From assembly GCA_033439765.1 (NCBI GenBank), contig JAULSN010000004.1:2738001-2802000 (forward strand): 64,000 bases of DNA. The letters run 5' to 3'. Position 1 is the first letter of the stretch, and the number at the start of each line of letters is the position of its first letter. The notes beneath the pieces were generated by a model. It was not told where the DNA came from. It made no database searches and worked only from the letters and a program-made list of their open reading frames with translations. The stretch comes from Lasiosphaeria ovina (lineage: Eukaryota > Ascomycota > Sordariomycetes > Sordariales > Lasiosphaeriaceae). Below are positions 22,464 to 33,720 of the stretch, piece by piece. The translations under genes were made by a program, and so were the position numbers.

Positions 22464-23290
22464 TTAACGTGCCGGGCCACCGCCCCGTCCACCAGCCCGG
22501 GCTCTGCTGACGGTTGCCCTGCCTCTGGCCAGCCCAACACCTCTGCCCCGCACATTGCGACTCTTGAACATTGGCGCGTTTCTGTTATGTGTTAGCGATG
22601 GTTGTCCTGTCGGCACCTCGCCAGCGTCCCCTGGGCTACTCGTCCCCCCCGTCTACTTGGACCTGGGGGCCTTTCCCCGCGGCTTGCGGCTTGAATGTTT
22701 CTGCAGTTCTCCCATGCAACACCTCTTGTAACACGGTTTACGACCATAGAGAGAATTTCGTACCTCAGCATGTCAGGCACAATAAAGAAGCGCACGTGGC
22801 TGCCGCGGATGTAGACCTGCTCCAGATGGCTGACGCGTCCGTCGCGGGCCGTGACCGTGATGTCCTTGAGCTGGACGTTCATGTTATCCTCAGCTGGTAC
22901 CCCGAGGGAGAAAAAGACATGTGGTTAGCCGACGTGTGCCTCAGAGAATATGAGGAGGGGCAGAGAGAGAGAAAGAGCGGGGAAGAGGATGTGAAGCAAG
23001 CTTCTGGGAAGCCTGGCGTTGCGTAGACGCGGCGTGCGTGTCCTTGGCTCTCTTACCTTCAATGAGCTTTCCGCGGTAGGTCTGGCCCGATGTGATCTCG
23101 AGAGTGACTATGTGGCCCTGTAATAATCGAACGCGACGTTAGTTTTGGCGGGTGACTGGCGGGCGGAGGTTGGAGGGCAAGAGGGGTGGGCGAGGGCAGC
23201 CAGCGGGAAAGAGATGAGAGGGAAGCAAAAGAAATTACATACCTGAGCCTCATTGAGGAGCTTGATCGGGATGCCAATGGTGGAAGTCAT
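22464..23290 (-). CDS. SMD3: Small nuclear ribonucleoprotein SmD3
   Basis: Four exons on the minus strand (23290-23243, 23117-23057, 22893-22764, 22581-22464) give 118 residues, the normal size. Introns are 125, 163 and 182 nt. Sm1 motif: [20 protein letters not shown] and NVQLKDI. Sm2 motif: [17 protein letters not shown]. The tail [20 protein letters not shown] is the Arg/Gly-rich end expected of SmD3. Exon 4 is found only after splicing, because the unspliced frame runs into intron sequence after PDMLR. Family role: part of the heptameric Sm ring of the spliceosomal U snRNPs. Three introns in a 357-nt coding sequence is dense for this window. Confidence 0.96.
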
Positions 23291-24787
23291 CTTTGCTGTG
23301 GTGCAGAGTGTGTTGGCTGTGGAATCGGCGACTCTTGTCTTGGTGATGCGGGTTTGGAGATGCTGAGTTTCGCGATGCGGCTCGGTAGGCTAAGGTAAGT
23401 GGTCCGCACCGTCCAGGGTTAAGGTAATTGAGAGGCGCCCGCGTAGGCAGGTGGGTCCGTAGGTGGGTTCGTATCTCCGTACCCACCTACTACGGGTGCT
23501 CAGCTGGCCGGAGCTTCCAGCAGCCGTTTTTCCGTGCGGCTGTCTCCAAGTTTGTTGTTGCTCAGTGCACTTCAGCGGCTGAAAAGACTCCAACAGATCC
23601 ATCGGCTGATCTTATCCTCACTACTTCATCACCTAAAAAAAAGAAGAAGAAAAAGAAACAAAAATACACGATGCTTTTGTTCATTATTCCACTAAAGTTG
23701 CCCACGCAACCAGCATTTGAACAAGGTGACTCACGTGTCGGCTGTGCCTCAAGACGCGTCGGTTTCGTGGCGTTCAATTGCCAGAGCGAGCGCCTCCAGA
23801 GTCGTTGAGGCCACTTCGATGGATGACCAATATTCCCAGTATTTTGCCACAGAGGCATGCTACTGCCGTGTACGGTAACCGCTTGACAAGGCATCGTATC
23901 GGGATGGAGAGGCCTTCACGGGACACGGGCAAGGCCAACGCCGGCTACCGAGACCGTCGGAAGCGGGTCTGGCTTTCTGCCACAAGGCATCTCGACGGAC
24001 GGACGACCGTGTCTGGTTTGTCCGGCTGGCGGTCATGTGTGGAATTCTGCGGAAGCCACTTGCCAAGCCACTCCGCCCAGTTCACGTTATTGCCTCGTTA
24101 AATCTGCGTTGTCGGAAATGCGTTGGGCAGCAAAGTCCCACGAACCACACGCACGCCGCCGGCACTCCTGATAGGCCCAGTTTTGTGACGGCATGCAAAG
24201 GCCTCTCGTTGCAAGGCTTCATAAGAACCTGTCGTCTTTTGTTCTTTGGACAGACGATACCATCATTGACCGCTTGTGAGACTGCATTAAAAGGACAATC
24301 CGCGCTCCTCGATTGGAGTCGGCGGTGCAACTCGAGGCCCTCAGTCCCAGTGAGTCTGACATCGCCACTGCTTATGCAGACGTCTCCTGGCGTATCGGGC
24401 TGTTTGTTTGGGTTTTGCTTTTTGATACAATCTCCCATCGTTGCATTGCATTGCATGCTTTCTCCTGATATAAGGCAGACCGGCATTGCTGCCCCGAGGC
24501 CGAATGTGGGTTTTCTCTTCTCTTCCCACCCACTTCTGCCAGGCACATTGTAAACCTTGGGACTCTTCTGCACTTATCTGCGATGTTTTAATGTCCAAAA
24601 TATATTTCTTCATATTGGACTTTAACAGTTGCTACCTTTCACGAGGAACAAGGAGACGAGACAGCCTTGTGTGAAATATTTTGCAGCTTTGTGCTGCTCT
24701 CGGTTGGAAACACTTCACTGTTTGCCCAGTCTATTCCGTATAATCCTGCCTTTAGACCAGGTCTATATTGCTTAGGGCCTTCACGTC
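23291..24787. other. Divergent intergenic region, about 1.5 kb
   Basis: Contains the promoters of SmD3 and of the basic low-complexity gene. An A/G-rich purine tract lies at 23634-23660. ORFs up to about 170 codons on both strands lack any family signal. Confidence 0.55.
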
Positions 24788-26024
24788 ATGCCTTCAACGA
24801 AGCGCGATTTCTACACCTCTGAGAGTCCCGGTCGAGATTTTTCGTGGTTTTCCTTCAGAAGTCCTGCCCCAACAACCAGCAATACTCGCGAGAAGGCCGA
24901 GCCATCCACCACATATAGCAACGCCAAGCGTCGCCGCCGCTCGAGGATGGCAACTGTATCTGAGGGGCCAAAAGAACATCCTGCCATGTTGCTGCCGGCC
25001 ACGGCCCTGGATAATTCAGACGCGATGACACTTGGACCATGGTCTGAGTGGGCCGAGAGTGGTGATAAGAAGTACTTCTGGAGAGCCAGACAAACACCAA
25101 ACGGTACGTCGGCTCGACCTTTCTTAACCCCCTCCATTAGCCAATACTGACAACTTGACAGGTACCTGGGGCTATCAGTACCGAGAAGGCGATTCCTCTG
25201 CAAGCGTGAAGAGGAAATCGTCGCAGTATAAACCTCCCCGGCTACTGGCAGCGCCCTCAACAACAGCTACCACCACCGCCTCCGCTGTCATGCCAACAAC
25301 GCCAAAAAAGGTCCATGGCTCGGAGTCTCCAACAAACTCATGGCCCACCATCATCACGACCTCCACCGGTATGCCAACCGACGTGGACGACTCAAATTCA
25401 TCCGCTGCTAGGACAACGAGCACCAAGCTTGCCGCCGAAGAGAGCAGCGGGCACGCACTGCGCAGTCCACGCCCAATGATAACTGGGCCGGCAGCTATTA
25501 TGGCCAAGATTGTACTCGCCTCTCCACCCAGCAAGAAGCCAAAACGACCCCCTTCCTCATCACGCGGTAGCAGGCCGGCGGCTCCTGCAGCCAGACGACC
25601 GATGCTGCTATCATTAGCGTCGCTGCCCCTGCAGGGGAAAAACGCTCAGCAGCAGCAACACCAGCAACAACAACAGAAGAGGACTGGCCAATCTCTATCC
25701 AAACCGCCAATAGCCAACCACAAATCGCCAAAGCCCAAGTCCATGGCCGATTCCATGGCGAAATCCATGGCCAAGTCCAAGAAGAGTGCTGCAGTCACCG
25801 CCACCGCAACCACGACTGCCGCCACCAAGAACAACAGCAAAAGGACCAAGGCGGCGCAGACGGCTAAAGCGCACGCGGACGCGATTGCCCAGGCGAAACG
25901 GTTGCACAACAAGCTCAAGTCGGAGAAGGAGCTGAAGATCGACACCAAGAAGCGAGTCAGGGGCTGGCTCAAGGACGTGCCGCTGGAGACGACGACTCCA
26001 GCGCCGTGGGACCATCCGCTGTGA
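24788..26024 (+). CDS. Basic low-complexity protein of unknown function
   Basis: Exons 24788-25103 and 25162-26024 give 392 residues. The 58-nt intron has GTACGT, CTGAC and ACAG; splicing joins RARQTPN to GTWGYQY and continues a Trp/Tyr-rich block (GPWSEWAESGDKKYFWRA). That block (about 77-120) is the only part that looks folded. The rest is Ser/Thr/Ala/Pro- and Lys/Gln-rich, with a Gln/His run near 25646-25680 and Met-Ala-Lys-Ser repeats near 25741-25785. The C-terminus is a basic helix ending RGWLKDVPLETTTPAPW. Overall it is strongly basic and could be nuclear. I do not recognise a family. The consistent intron and conserved-looking ends favour a real gene. Confidence 0.72.
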
Positions 26025-26071
26025 AATTGCGTCGTCGTCTCGCTTGTATTTACTTTGTACCTCTCTTCTTC

Positions 26072-26101
26072 CTTTCTTTCTTTCTTTCTTTCTCTCTTTC
26101 T

Positions 26102-26189
<88 letters not shown>

Positions 26190-26190
26190 T
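26072..26190. repeat. CTTT microsatellite (about 119 bp)
   Basis: Nearly pure (CTTT)n, interrupted around 26092-26102 by CTCT and TCTTCT variants, followed by CCCT/TCTTC pyrimidine repeats to about 26220. It starts about 48 bp after the stop codon of the upstream gene, so it probably lies in that gene's 3' untranslated region. Confidence 0.97.
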
Positions 26191-26220
26191 CCCTCCCTCT
26201 CTTCTCTTCTCTTCTCTTCC

Positions 26221-26673
26221 CTTTGCTACATATTTCATTCCCGTAATTGTCTTTAACTTGTATTTTTTATCTTGATACTACTCCTAGGCGGAATTCTTAG
26301 CTGTTCTACATTCTGCTTTATCAATCCGGCGCGGCAATATCAGAGGCTTTACTCCTCTTGTTCGAAATATCACGTTTGGGAGGCTCAGCACATGTTTTTG
26401 TTTTTGTTGTCTTGGATCTTGAGATTGGCCCTTGTCACTTCATATTAGTTGGCCATCGGACAGACAGGTCATAGGAGAAGCATAATATCATTGTTCTTCT
26501 ATGGTATTCGGACCGGCCTAGCTCATACCCCTTCTGCAGACACACGAGATATCCATGAAGAAAGCATGTTTCCGATTTGGGGTTTTGCTCCTCGGCCCTT
26601 GATGCACGCATCCCTGTCTTTCTGGTTGGAAACCCCCAACCAGCTAATAGGGGAACAGGCATGGCGGAACATA
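26221..26673. other. Intergenic 3' region
   Basis: The convergent spacer between the basic low-complexity gene and the CipC gene. No gene is seen. Confidence 0.55.
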
Positions 26674-27362
26674 TCAGTACCCGCCTTGGTAGCCGCCCTG
26701 CATGGTCTCGTGGGCATCATAGTCACTGCCATCGCAGACACGGCAGACAGTCAGCATCGAATGTTTGTGTTGCCCCTGCGTTACCAGCTCATCTGCGCCT
26801 CCGGCAGAGGGTCCAACATCCCTCGATATAGCTCGAGAGATAGCCAGAGAGGTTATACAAGGGGAAAAAACTCACGGGCTATACTGGTCACGGTCGCCGT
26901 ACTGGTTGTCGTACAGCTGCTCAACCTGGCGCTTAGCCTGGTGCTTGGTCTTCTCGCGGTCGATAAAGTCTAGTCCCTTGGTCTCGAATAGCTTGTCGGC
27001 CTCAGCTGCGGCTAGGCCCGCAAGGGCCTCCTTGGCGAAGCCGTGGGAGACGTTGTTGCCCTCCTCACGCTGCTTCTTCTCCCACAGGTGCATGGCCTCG
27101 AAGGCAGCAGCGCCCCCGACGAGCTCGTGCGAGAACTTGGACTGGTGGTCCTCTGGGTAATCGTCCGAGTAGACCTGGTCGCGCGCGTCTTTGGCTTCAT
27201 CTGTTTTGAGGATGTGGGCGTAAGCAAGAAGGCCTGGGGTGGTGGTGGTTGTGGCGGTGAAGGAGGAGGAGGAGGAGGAGGAGGAGGTGGTGGTGGTGGT
27301 GCAAGAGGGGGGACGTGTCAGAGGCATAGGTAGCTGAGCTTACTAAAGTCGAAGAAACCCAT
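26674..27362 (-). CDS. CipC-family protein (concanamycin-induced/antibiotic-response type, DUF3759-like)
   Basis: Three exons on the minus strand (27362-27344, 27233-26876, 26725-26674) give 142 residues. Exon 1 is only 19 nt and encodes MGFFDF plus one base. Exon 2 has the family core: HQSKFSHELVGGAAAFEAMHLWE, then GFAKEALAGLAAAEADKLFETKGLDF and KHQAKRQVEQLYDNQYG. Exon 3, after a 150-nt intron with a GCTGAC branch, adds a Gly/Tyr-rich tail ending MQGGYQGGY. Without the last splice the frame stops after DQYSP. CipC-like proteins are small, often strongly expressed or stress-induced in fungi; biochemical role unknown. Intron 1 carries a GGA/GGT triplet tract. Confidence 0.88.
27241..27300. repeat. 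GGA/GGT triplet tract inside CipC intron 1
   Basis: Triplets run as GGT, then about nine GGA, then about six GGT on the plus strand; on the transcribed strand this is a CCT/CAC-rich tract directly before the 3' splice site, serving as its pyrimidine-rich tract. Confidence 0.9.
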
Positions 27363-28871
27363 TTTGAGTCGTGGTTGGATGTGGATGAGCTAAAGGTTTA
27401 CAAATATTGAGGAAGTGAGAGCTGTGATAGTTGTCGTTGACTTGTAGAATAAGGACATGAGCTTCGTTCGGAGAGGGGGCCTGGGGTGATTTATACCCAG
27501 CTTGTTGGGCGTTTCCATGTGAACTGGTCTGGTCTGGGGCTAGCTGAACAACTAGGCGGGACCAACCCGCCCTCCCCCACCTGCCCCTTTTCCCCATCCT
27601 ACCCTCCGACCTGACCCTCCCTCCTACCCTGGCGTGCATGCTGTCACGTCATATGCAGAGAGACCAAGATGGGCCACTCGCACTTCTTCCAATGGATAGC
27701 TTAGCTAGCTAAAATAAGAAACGGAGACCGGTTTTGTGTCTCATGTTGCGACACCCATAGCTCTCTTCTCTATTTCATGCCTTTCCGCCGTCCGCAGGGC
27801 AGTCTGCCGTCTTCAAACCACCGTCAAACCGCCCTTCTGCAACCAACGGCAAGCTCCCCGCCACCTCCTCCACACACCGTAGCAGCACAGGAGCAAGACC
27901 GGCCATGCATAGGCGTTGATGTGAGAGCGAGGGGTGGCTGACATACCTTAGTCCGAAGCCGGCAACATCACCAACTTCGTGCAATGCATTGATTGGGTGC
28001 TGGCTCTGGCTAACATGGGACGAGACGAGACAATAATACGTATCTCACTTAGCACCACCACCATGAACACGAAAGAGAGAAAAAGCCCGCTGGCATGTTT
28101 CAGGTCCAAGTCACATAGCAATGGCTCTGTGACGTGACTGCCGCCCCGCCACCGCGTGCCCTATGACAACCTAACAGACGGCGGGACCCCGTTTCGCAAT
28201 GGCTCAGCGCAGGACAGACATACATGGATATGACTCGCCAGACGTCCTCTTAGAGGGGGTTACGCGTCACCGCCCTCGTTCAGGTATAGATTGTCCTTGA
28301 GATGGAGGGGTAGCCGAAAAGTCTCGGGCAATTCCCGTCTTCCTCGAACACGCTATCAACCCGATCCGAGTCTCTTGTGGGGACGAGGCCGACCATGATT
28401 GGAGTATGTAAGGGACAGGTAACCGCTGTGAATTGTGAAGCGCAGCTTTACTGCATATGAGGCTTTTCTTCGCCGCTCCCATGACCGGACAGGGGGCTGA
28501 ACGGTGAGGGGCGACGAGGGGTCGTCGATTGGAGGGTTGATGAGTGAGGGCCTTCAGAGACTCAGGTTTAGATTAGAGCTCCCCCAAAGTCCCCTTCCTT
28601 GAAGCCCTGGACCCAGATCAACGGCCCCGCAGGCTTGGCGAAAGCTTGTCTCTCCGCCAAGACATGATGGCAGGCGGGGAGGTTGCACAAGCCAAACCCC
28701 CCCAATGCTGCTAGGTCCCCGCACCCCGAAAAAAAAAAAAAATTGAAGCCAGCCGACGAGCAGTCTCGGCCCGTAATTCATTTTCTGCGTGTTGTTGACG
28801 AACTTCAGCCGCCGACAGCCTTGAAGGTCTACATCTCTACACGATCCTGTTCAGCTCCAAGCCACCCCGCC
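27363..28871. other. Divergent intergenic region, about 1.5 kb
   Basis: Promoter side of both CipC (minus) and TRM61 (plus). The Trm61 frame is open upstream from a TTG at 28683, but no ATG precedes 28872. An A14 run lies at 28729-28742. No gene is seen. Confidence 0.55.
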
Positions 28872-30494
28872 ATGACGGGAGCCATGGACCCGACGACTAG
28901 GCCAAAGGTGTCTCCATTCCTTGAACCAGGCCCGCTCACCAAAGTGAATTCTCTCGCCATCCTGCAGCTGTCTCGCGATAACCTCCAGCCTGTGTACCTG
29001 AAGTCGCCCGCCGATGAGCACGACGGCTACGCCGAGGGCGCCGTCGTCAACACGCGCTATGGCTCTTTCCCTCACTCCACCATGATCGGCGTCCCCTGGG
29101 GCTCGCAGATCCGGGCCTCCAAAGTCGACACGGGCTCTCGAGGTCGTAAGAGGAAGCGGCAGCTGGATGGAGACGCAGGTCGGGATGCGGCGAGCCCGAA
29201 CGAAAATGAGAACGACAATGACAATGGCCACGAGGCCGAGGCCGAGGCCGAGGCGCGCGACACGGATGGCCCCGCCGCCTCCAACGGCATTAAGGAAGCC
29301 GTGGCCGACACGAGCGGTTTCATCCACATCCTGCCCCCGATCCCCGAGATATGGACCATGAGCCTGCCCCACCGCACCCAGGTCGTCTACACCCCCGACT
29401 ACAGCTACGTCTTGCACCGGCTACGCGCGAGGCCGGGCGCCGTCATAATTGAGGCCGGCGCCGGGAGCGGCAGCTTTACCCATGCGGCCGCCCGTGCCGT
29501 CTACAATGGATACCCCACAGCGACATGCCCGCGAAAGGGCAAGGTCGTCAGCTTCGAGTACCACGAGCAGCGTTATCACAAGATGAGCGTAGAGCTTTCC
29601 GAGCACGGCCTGGAGGAGATTGTGCATCTGACGCACCGGGACGTATACAAGGATGGCTTCCTGCTCGACGGCAAGAGCCCCGAGGCCGACGCTATATTCC
29701 TCGACCTCCCCGCGCCGTGGGACGCGCTGCACCACCTGTCACGGCGGAGGCCGGCCCAGGCAGTAGCCGGCGCCAGCAGCAGTGGTGGCGACGAAGTCCC
29801 GTGGGTATCTGTGCTGAACCGGAAGCGGAGCGCCTACATATGCACATTCTCGCCCTGCATTGAGCAAGTCACCAAGACGGTCTCGGCCATGCGGCGGCTG
29901 GGCTGGGTCGACATCGAGATGGTCGAGATCGCCCACCGGAAGTTGCATACGGCGCGCGACCGCGTCGGCCTGAACCTTGCCATCGACAGGGGCGTCAACA
30001 ACTCGGCGCGAGACGTGGACGAGGCCATGGCGCGGCTGACCGAGATTGAGGACCGGTTCCGAGAGCATTCGCGGCCAAAGGGCGGTGCTGGCGGCTCGGC
30101 TGCTGCTGGTGGGGACGTGGACGATATGGACGAGGATGACGACGATAAAGCCGCCGTCGCGGCCGCAGAAGCACCGACGGATGGCGACGCATCGTCGCCC
30201 GCTTCCTCCTCGATACCTTCGTGGATGGACGGTCGTCTCGTGGCGCGCGGCGAGGCCGAGATCAAGACGCACACGTCGTACCTCGTCTTTGCCGTGCTCC
30301 CGCGCGAGTGGACCGCCGAGGACGAGGCAGCCGCGGCGGAGAAATACCCCTGCGGCGCCGAGAAGAAGATCGTCGGCAGCATGGACAAGGCCGCCCGGAA
30401 GAAGGAGAGGCGCGAGCTGCTGGCGGCGCAGCAGGGCAACAGGAAGGCGAGGAGGAAAGCAAGGGACGAGAAGATGGGCGAGGGGGCACTGTGA
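28872..30494 (+). CDS. TRM61: tRNA (adenine(58)-N1)-methyltransferase catalytic subunit Trm61/Gcd14
   Basis: A single exon of 540 residues; ATG in CGCCATGAC. Conserved N-terminal block: SPFLEPGPLTKVNSLAILQL and NTRYGSFPHSTMIGVPWGSQ. The SAM-binding motif I is IIEAGAGSGSFTHA at about 187-200, followed by FEYHEQRYHKMSVELSEHGL, and DAIFLDLPAPWDAL carries the catalytic-region D-x-P-x-P/W motif. Family role: with Trm6 it makes m1A58 in tRNA, including initiator tRNA-Met. The protein is much longer than yeast Trm61 (383 residues) because of insertions: an acidic, Asn/Glu/Ala-rich insert at about 95-135, a Ser/Gly insert near 300, and a long acidic disordered insert at about 398-450 before the final conserved strand (HTSYLVFAVLPREW). 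The C-terminus is Lys/Arg-rich. Confidence 0.95.
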   Translation: MTGAMDPTTRPKVSPFLEPGPLTKVNSLAILQLSRDNLQPVYLKSPADEHDGYAEGAVVNTRYGSFPHSTMIGVPWGSQIRASKVDTGSRGRKRKRQLDGDAGRDAASPNENENDNDNGHEAEAEAEARDTDGPAASNGIKEAVADTSGFIHILPPIPEIWTMSLPHRTQVVYTPDYSYVLHRLRARPGAVIIEAGAGSGSFTHAAARAVYNGYPTATCPRKGKVVSFEYHEQRYHKMSVELSEHGLEEIVHLTHRDVYKDGFLLDGKSPEADAIFLDLPAPWDALHHLSRRRPAQAVAGASSSGGDEVPWVSVLNRKRSAYICTFSPCIEQVTKTVSAMRRLGWVDIEMVEIAHRKLHTARDRVGLNLAIDRGVNNSARDVDEAMARLTEIEDRFREHSRPKGGAGGSAAAGGDVDDMDEDDDDKAAVAAAEAPTDGDASSPASSSIPSWMDGRLVARGEAEIKTHTSYLVFAVLPREWTAEDEAAAAEKYPCGAEKKIVGSMDKAARKKERRELLAAQQGNRKARRKARDEKMGEGAL

Positions 30495-31892
30495 CAGGGT
30501 GCAGGGGGAGACATATTGCGAAAACTTGTGCTAGGTAGGATGGGCCTCGTGCTTCTGTGTACCTATGTACAGATATATTATACCCCACGAAGGCAATCTC
30601 AGTGCGGCGATGGGAGCAGTTCCTAGATGGGCTGCATATGAGATACCAGTGCAACTAGACTTGGGCATCAGGACGAGACCATTAAAGTGAAATCTTACAA
30701 ATAAAATTAGCATCAAACCGAACCCGTGCATAGCTCTCCCTTATCCATTGACATGCACATGTCTGTATTTCAATTCCGTTGAGTGCAGAGTTGGAGTTGT
30801 AGCGGCCGGCGGGAGGCGGGAGGCGAATAGGAAGCGGGAGAGACATCAAGGCGTGAGCCCTTCCTGACTAGGAACTCGCCGCTCACTTGGTGTTCTCAGA
30901 TTTAATTGACACCCTCCCGCGAAACCTAACCTCACTGGAAGTATTACGGCTTCTTTTTTTCTTTTTTTCTTTTTTTCTTTTTTTCTTTTTTTCTTTTTTT
31001 CTTTTTTTCTTTTTTTCTTTTTTTCTTATTCTTCTCTTTTTTTAGGGGGGGGGGGGGGGTATATACGTTATCCAGTCGGTAGTGCAATTACCTCACTCGT
31101 TCTCAGCTCGAGATGGGGATCTCAGGCGACCACTACTCTTTCCCACTATAAATCGCATTTTGTTCAGAGTGCTCCTCCTCCCAGTTGGTTCTTGCAATGT
31201 CTTGTAAATCAAGGCGGTGGCTCGCTCAAAAATTAGCTTGCTACTACTACCGAGGTGAAAGGTGAAAGGTCCGGTAAAGTAGCAAGTGAAGCGGGATTCT
31301 TTTTCAAAAAAAAAAAAGAATGCCAAGTCTTTTTTCTCTGTCAAGACAAAATGTAACATTCTCGCCTCCCACGCTCGCTCGCTTCCGTGACTCACGCTTC
31401 CAACATCGACCTTAGTTGCCTTGCCAGTTTGCGCCTTTTTTTGCCCGAGTTGCGTTTTTTCAGCCACATTACTTAGGGGAAGCGTTCGGTTTATCCTTTT
31501 TTCAGCCCCTTGTCTCCTTTTCCATTCCTGCAACGTCGGCAATTAATAGTCGCTTTTATTGGCGGTGGCGGTGGTGTAGTTGTTGTTTGTCGAGGCTCGT
31601 CGAGGCTCCTTTTTTTTTTTGTTTCCTTGTGTTACCCGAACAAGTTCCTCCCTCTACCTCAACCCACACAGAGATAAGGTACCTGGGGGCCGCATCGCTT
31701 CATCTCACACGCATCTGAGCTGTAAGAACAGGAAGCAAGAGCTGTCATTGGCTCGGCTTTCTTTTTTTTTCTTTCTTTTTTCTTTCCGTTGAGTGAGCTT
31801 GGTCGGGTGTAATCCTGAAGAGCCACCCGGCTCCCGCACGTGGTTGGCTGATATTGTCCAAAGCAGACACCGAAAGTAAAACAAGAGTTGCC
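30495..31892. other. Intergenic, about 1.4 kb
   Basis: The 3' flank of TRM61 and the promoter of the permease gene. Apart from the octamer repeat and G run, it has further T-rich stretches at 31602-31621 and 31760-31790. No coding signal. Confidence 0.6.
30953..31024. repeat. C(T)7 octamer tandem repeat, nine units
   Basis: Nine perfect copies of CTTTTTTT, an 8-bp period, followed at 31045-31059 by a run of 15 G. The pair looks like a replication-slippage product. Confidence 0.95.
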
Positions 31893-33720
31893 ATGTTGGC
31901 CTACAACGAAGATGTGGAGAAGCAACCGACCCCGGACGCCGGCTCCAACATGCCCGAGAGGGGCGAGGGCGAGGGCGAGGGCGAGGAAGTCTCCGCAAAC
32001 AGACGCTGGGCCGCGTCCCGAGCTTTCCTTATCAAGGCCGCCGCCTTTGGCCGCGTCGAGTTTAGGGGCATCGCGCCCATCCCTATCAAAGAGCGGACGG
32101 TAGAGAGCACAGTCGACATCTTCACCTTGTGGTGGTCCTTGAACACCAACATCCTCCCGTAAGCACCACAACCCCCTGGATGGCGATAACAGCCCCCCCC
32201 GGGCCGGTATGTATAAGTGCTGACTTTGAGCCTCCTCTGCCCAACCAAAGAATCACCTTTGGCATGCTGGGCCCCGTGTACGGTCTCGGTCTCAGAGACA
32301 GCTCGCTCGTCATCCTCTTCTTCACCCTCTTGACCGCTCTGCTGCCCGCGTACCTGTCGACGCTGGGGCCCAAGATCGGCATGAGGCAGATGATCCAAGC
32401 TCGCTACAGCTTTGGGTAAGCCCCACCACCCCTTCGCTGGGGTACTGCTACCAAAGAACCATGACTGACGTACCCATCTACCTTTTTTTGCAAAACGCAG
32501 TCGATACCTAGTCTCCGTGCCCGTGCTGCTCAACCTGGCCACGCTGACGGGCTTCTCGGTGATCATCGCCGTGGTAGGCGGGCAGTGCCTGTCGGCCGTG
32601 GCCGGCGGCAGCCTGAGCGTCGACGTCGGCATCGTCATCATCGCGCTGCTGGCGCTGGTCATCTCCTTCTGCGGCTTCACCGTGCTGCACGTCTACGAGC
32701 GCTTCGCCTGGATCCCCGCCTTGGTTGCTATCGTGGTCGCTGTCGGCACCGGCGGCAGCGGCCTGCGCCGGCAGACGGCTGTTGAGGAGCCCGCGGCCGC
32801 GCCCGCCGTGCTGTCGTTCGGCATGATCGTCGCCTCGTACATGATCCCCTGGGCGTGTCTGGCGTCCGACTTCACGACGTACCTGTCACCGATGACTTCC
32901 TCGTGGGTTTTTTCTTCTTTCCCCCTTTGTTCTGCCTCTTTGCCCCGTATTCGTTGCCTCAACGCCCTTTTGTCTACACGGAGTCAAGTCGTGCTAAATA
33001 CAACTTGTCTCTTTGGTCAGGGCCAAGATCTTCTGGTACTCGTATCTCGGCACGTCGATCCCGACCATCCTGCTGATGGTGCTGGGGGCGGCCATCGGCG
33101 GCGCCGTCGAGAACGTGCCGGAGTGGGCAGACGGGTACGCGAGCACGTCCGTGGGCGGGGTGCTGGCGGCGATGCTGGCGCCGGCCGGCGGGTTCGGCAA
33201 GTTCCTGGTAGTGCTGCTGTCGCTGAGCCTGCTGGGCAACCTGGCCGCGACGGCGTACTCGGTCACGCTCAACTTCCAGATGCTGCTGCCGCAGAACCTA
33301 GTCGCGCGGGTGCCGCGCTACGCGTTCGCGCTGGTGCTGACGGCCATCGTGGTGCCCGTCAGCATCCGCGCCGCCGCCGACTTCTTCGTCAGCCTCGAGA
33401 ACTTTGTCGCTCTCATCGGCTACTGGAGCTCCGCCTTCCTCGGAGTGGTTCTCGTTGAGCACCTGCTCTTCCGCCGCGGAGACTGCGCCTCGTACGACGC
33501 CGACGCCTGGGACAAGGCCCGTCTGCTCCCGTGGGGCGCCGCCGCGCTTGCTGCTGCCGCTCTTAGCTTTGCTCTCGTCATACCCGCCATGGATCAGACC
33601 TGGTACCGCGGCCCCATTGCCGCGACGACGGGCGACATTGGCTTCGAGCTCGCCTTTGCTGTGTCTGCTGTCCTGTATGTCCCGCTGAGGTTTCTCGAGA
33701 AGAAGTTTGTTGGCAGGTGA
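31893..33720 (+). CDS. NCS1-family purine-cytosine permease (FCY2-like)
   Basis: Four exons (31893-32158, 32251-32415, 32501-32902, 33021-33720) give 510 residues. Introns are 92, 85 and 118 nt with GTAAGC, GTAAGC and GTGGGT donors. The cytosolic N-terminus ends in RVEFRGIAPIPIKERT, the conserved approach to helix 1; helix 1 follows as DIFTLWWSLNTNILPITFG, split by intron 1. The GPKIGMRQMIQARYSFGRY block between helices 2 and 3 is the NCS1 substrate/sodium-site signature region, and SYMIPWACLASDFTTYL lies in helix 6-7 region. About 12 membrane segments. Family role: proton symport of cytosine, adenine, guanine or hypoxanthine at the plasma membrane. Substrate cannot be set from sequence. The N-tail has a GEGEGEGEE repeat. 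Confidence 0.92.

Noticed and set aside
31060..31135. tRNA-like stretch (TCCAGTCGGTAGTGCAATTA ... CAGGCGACCA)
   Set aside because: A D-loop-like GGTAG and an end like GGCGACCA are present, but acceptor arms do not pair and there is no TTCGA loop. A decayed tRNA is possible but not supportable.
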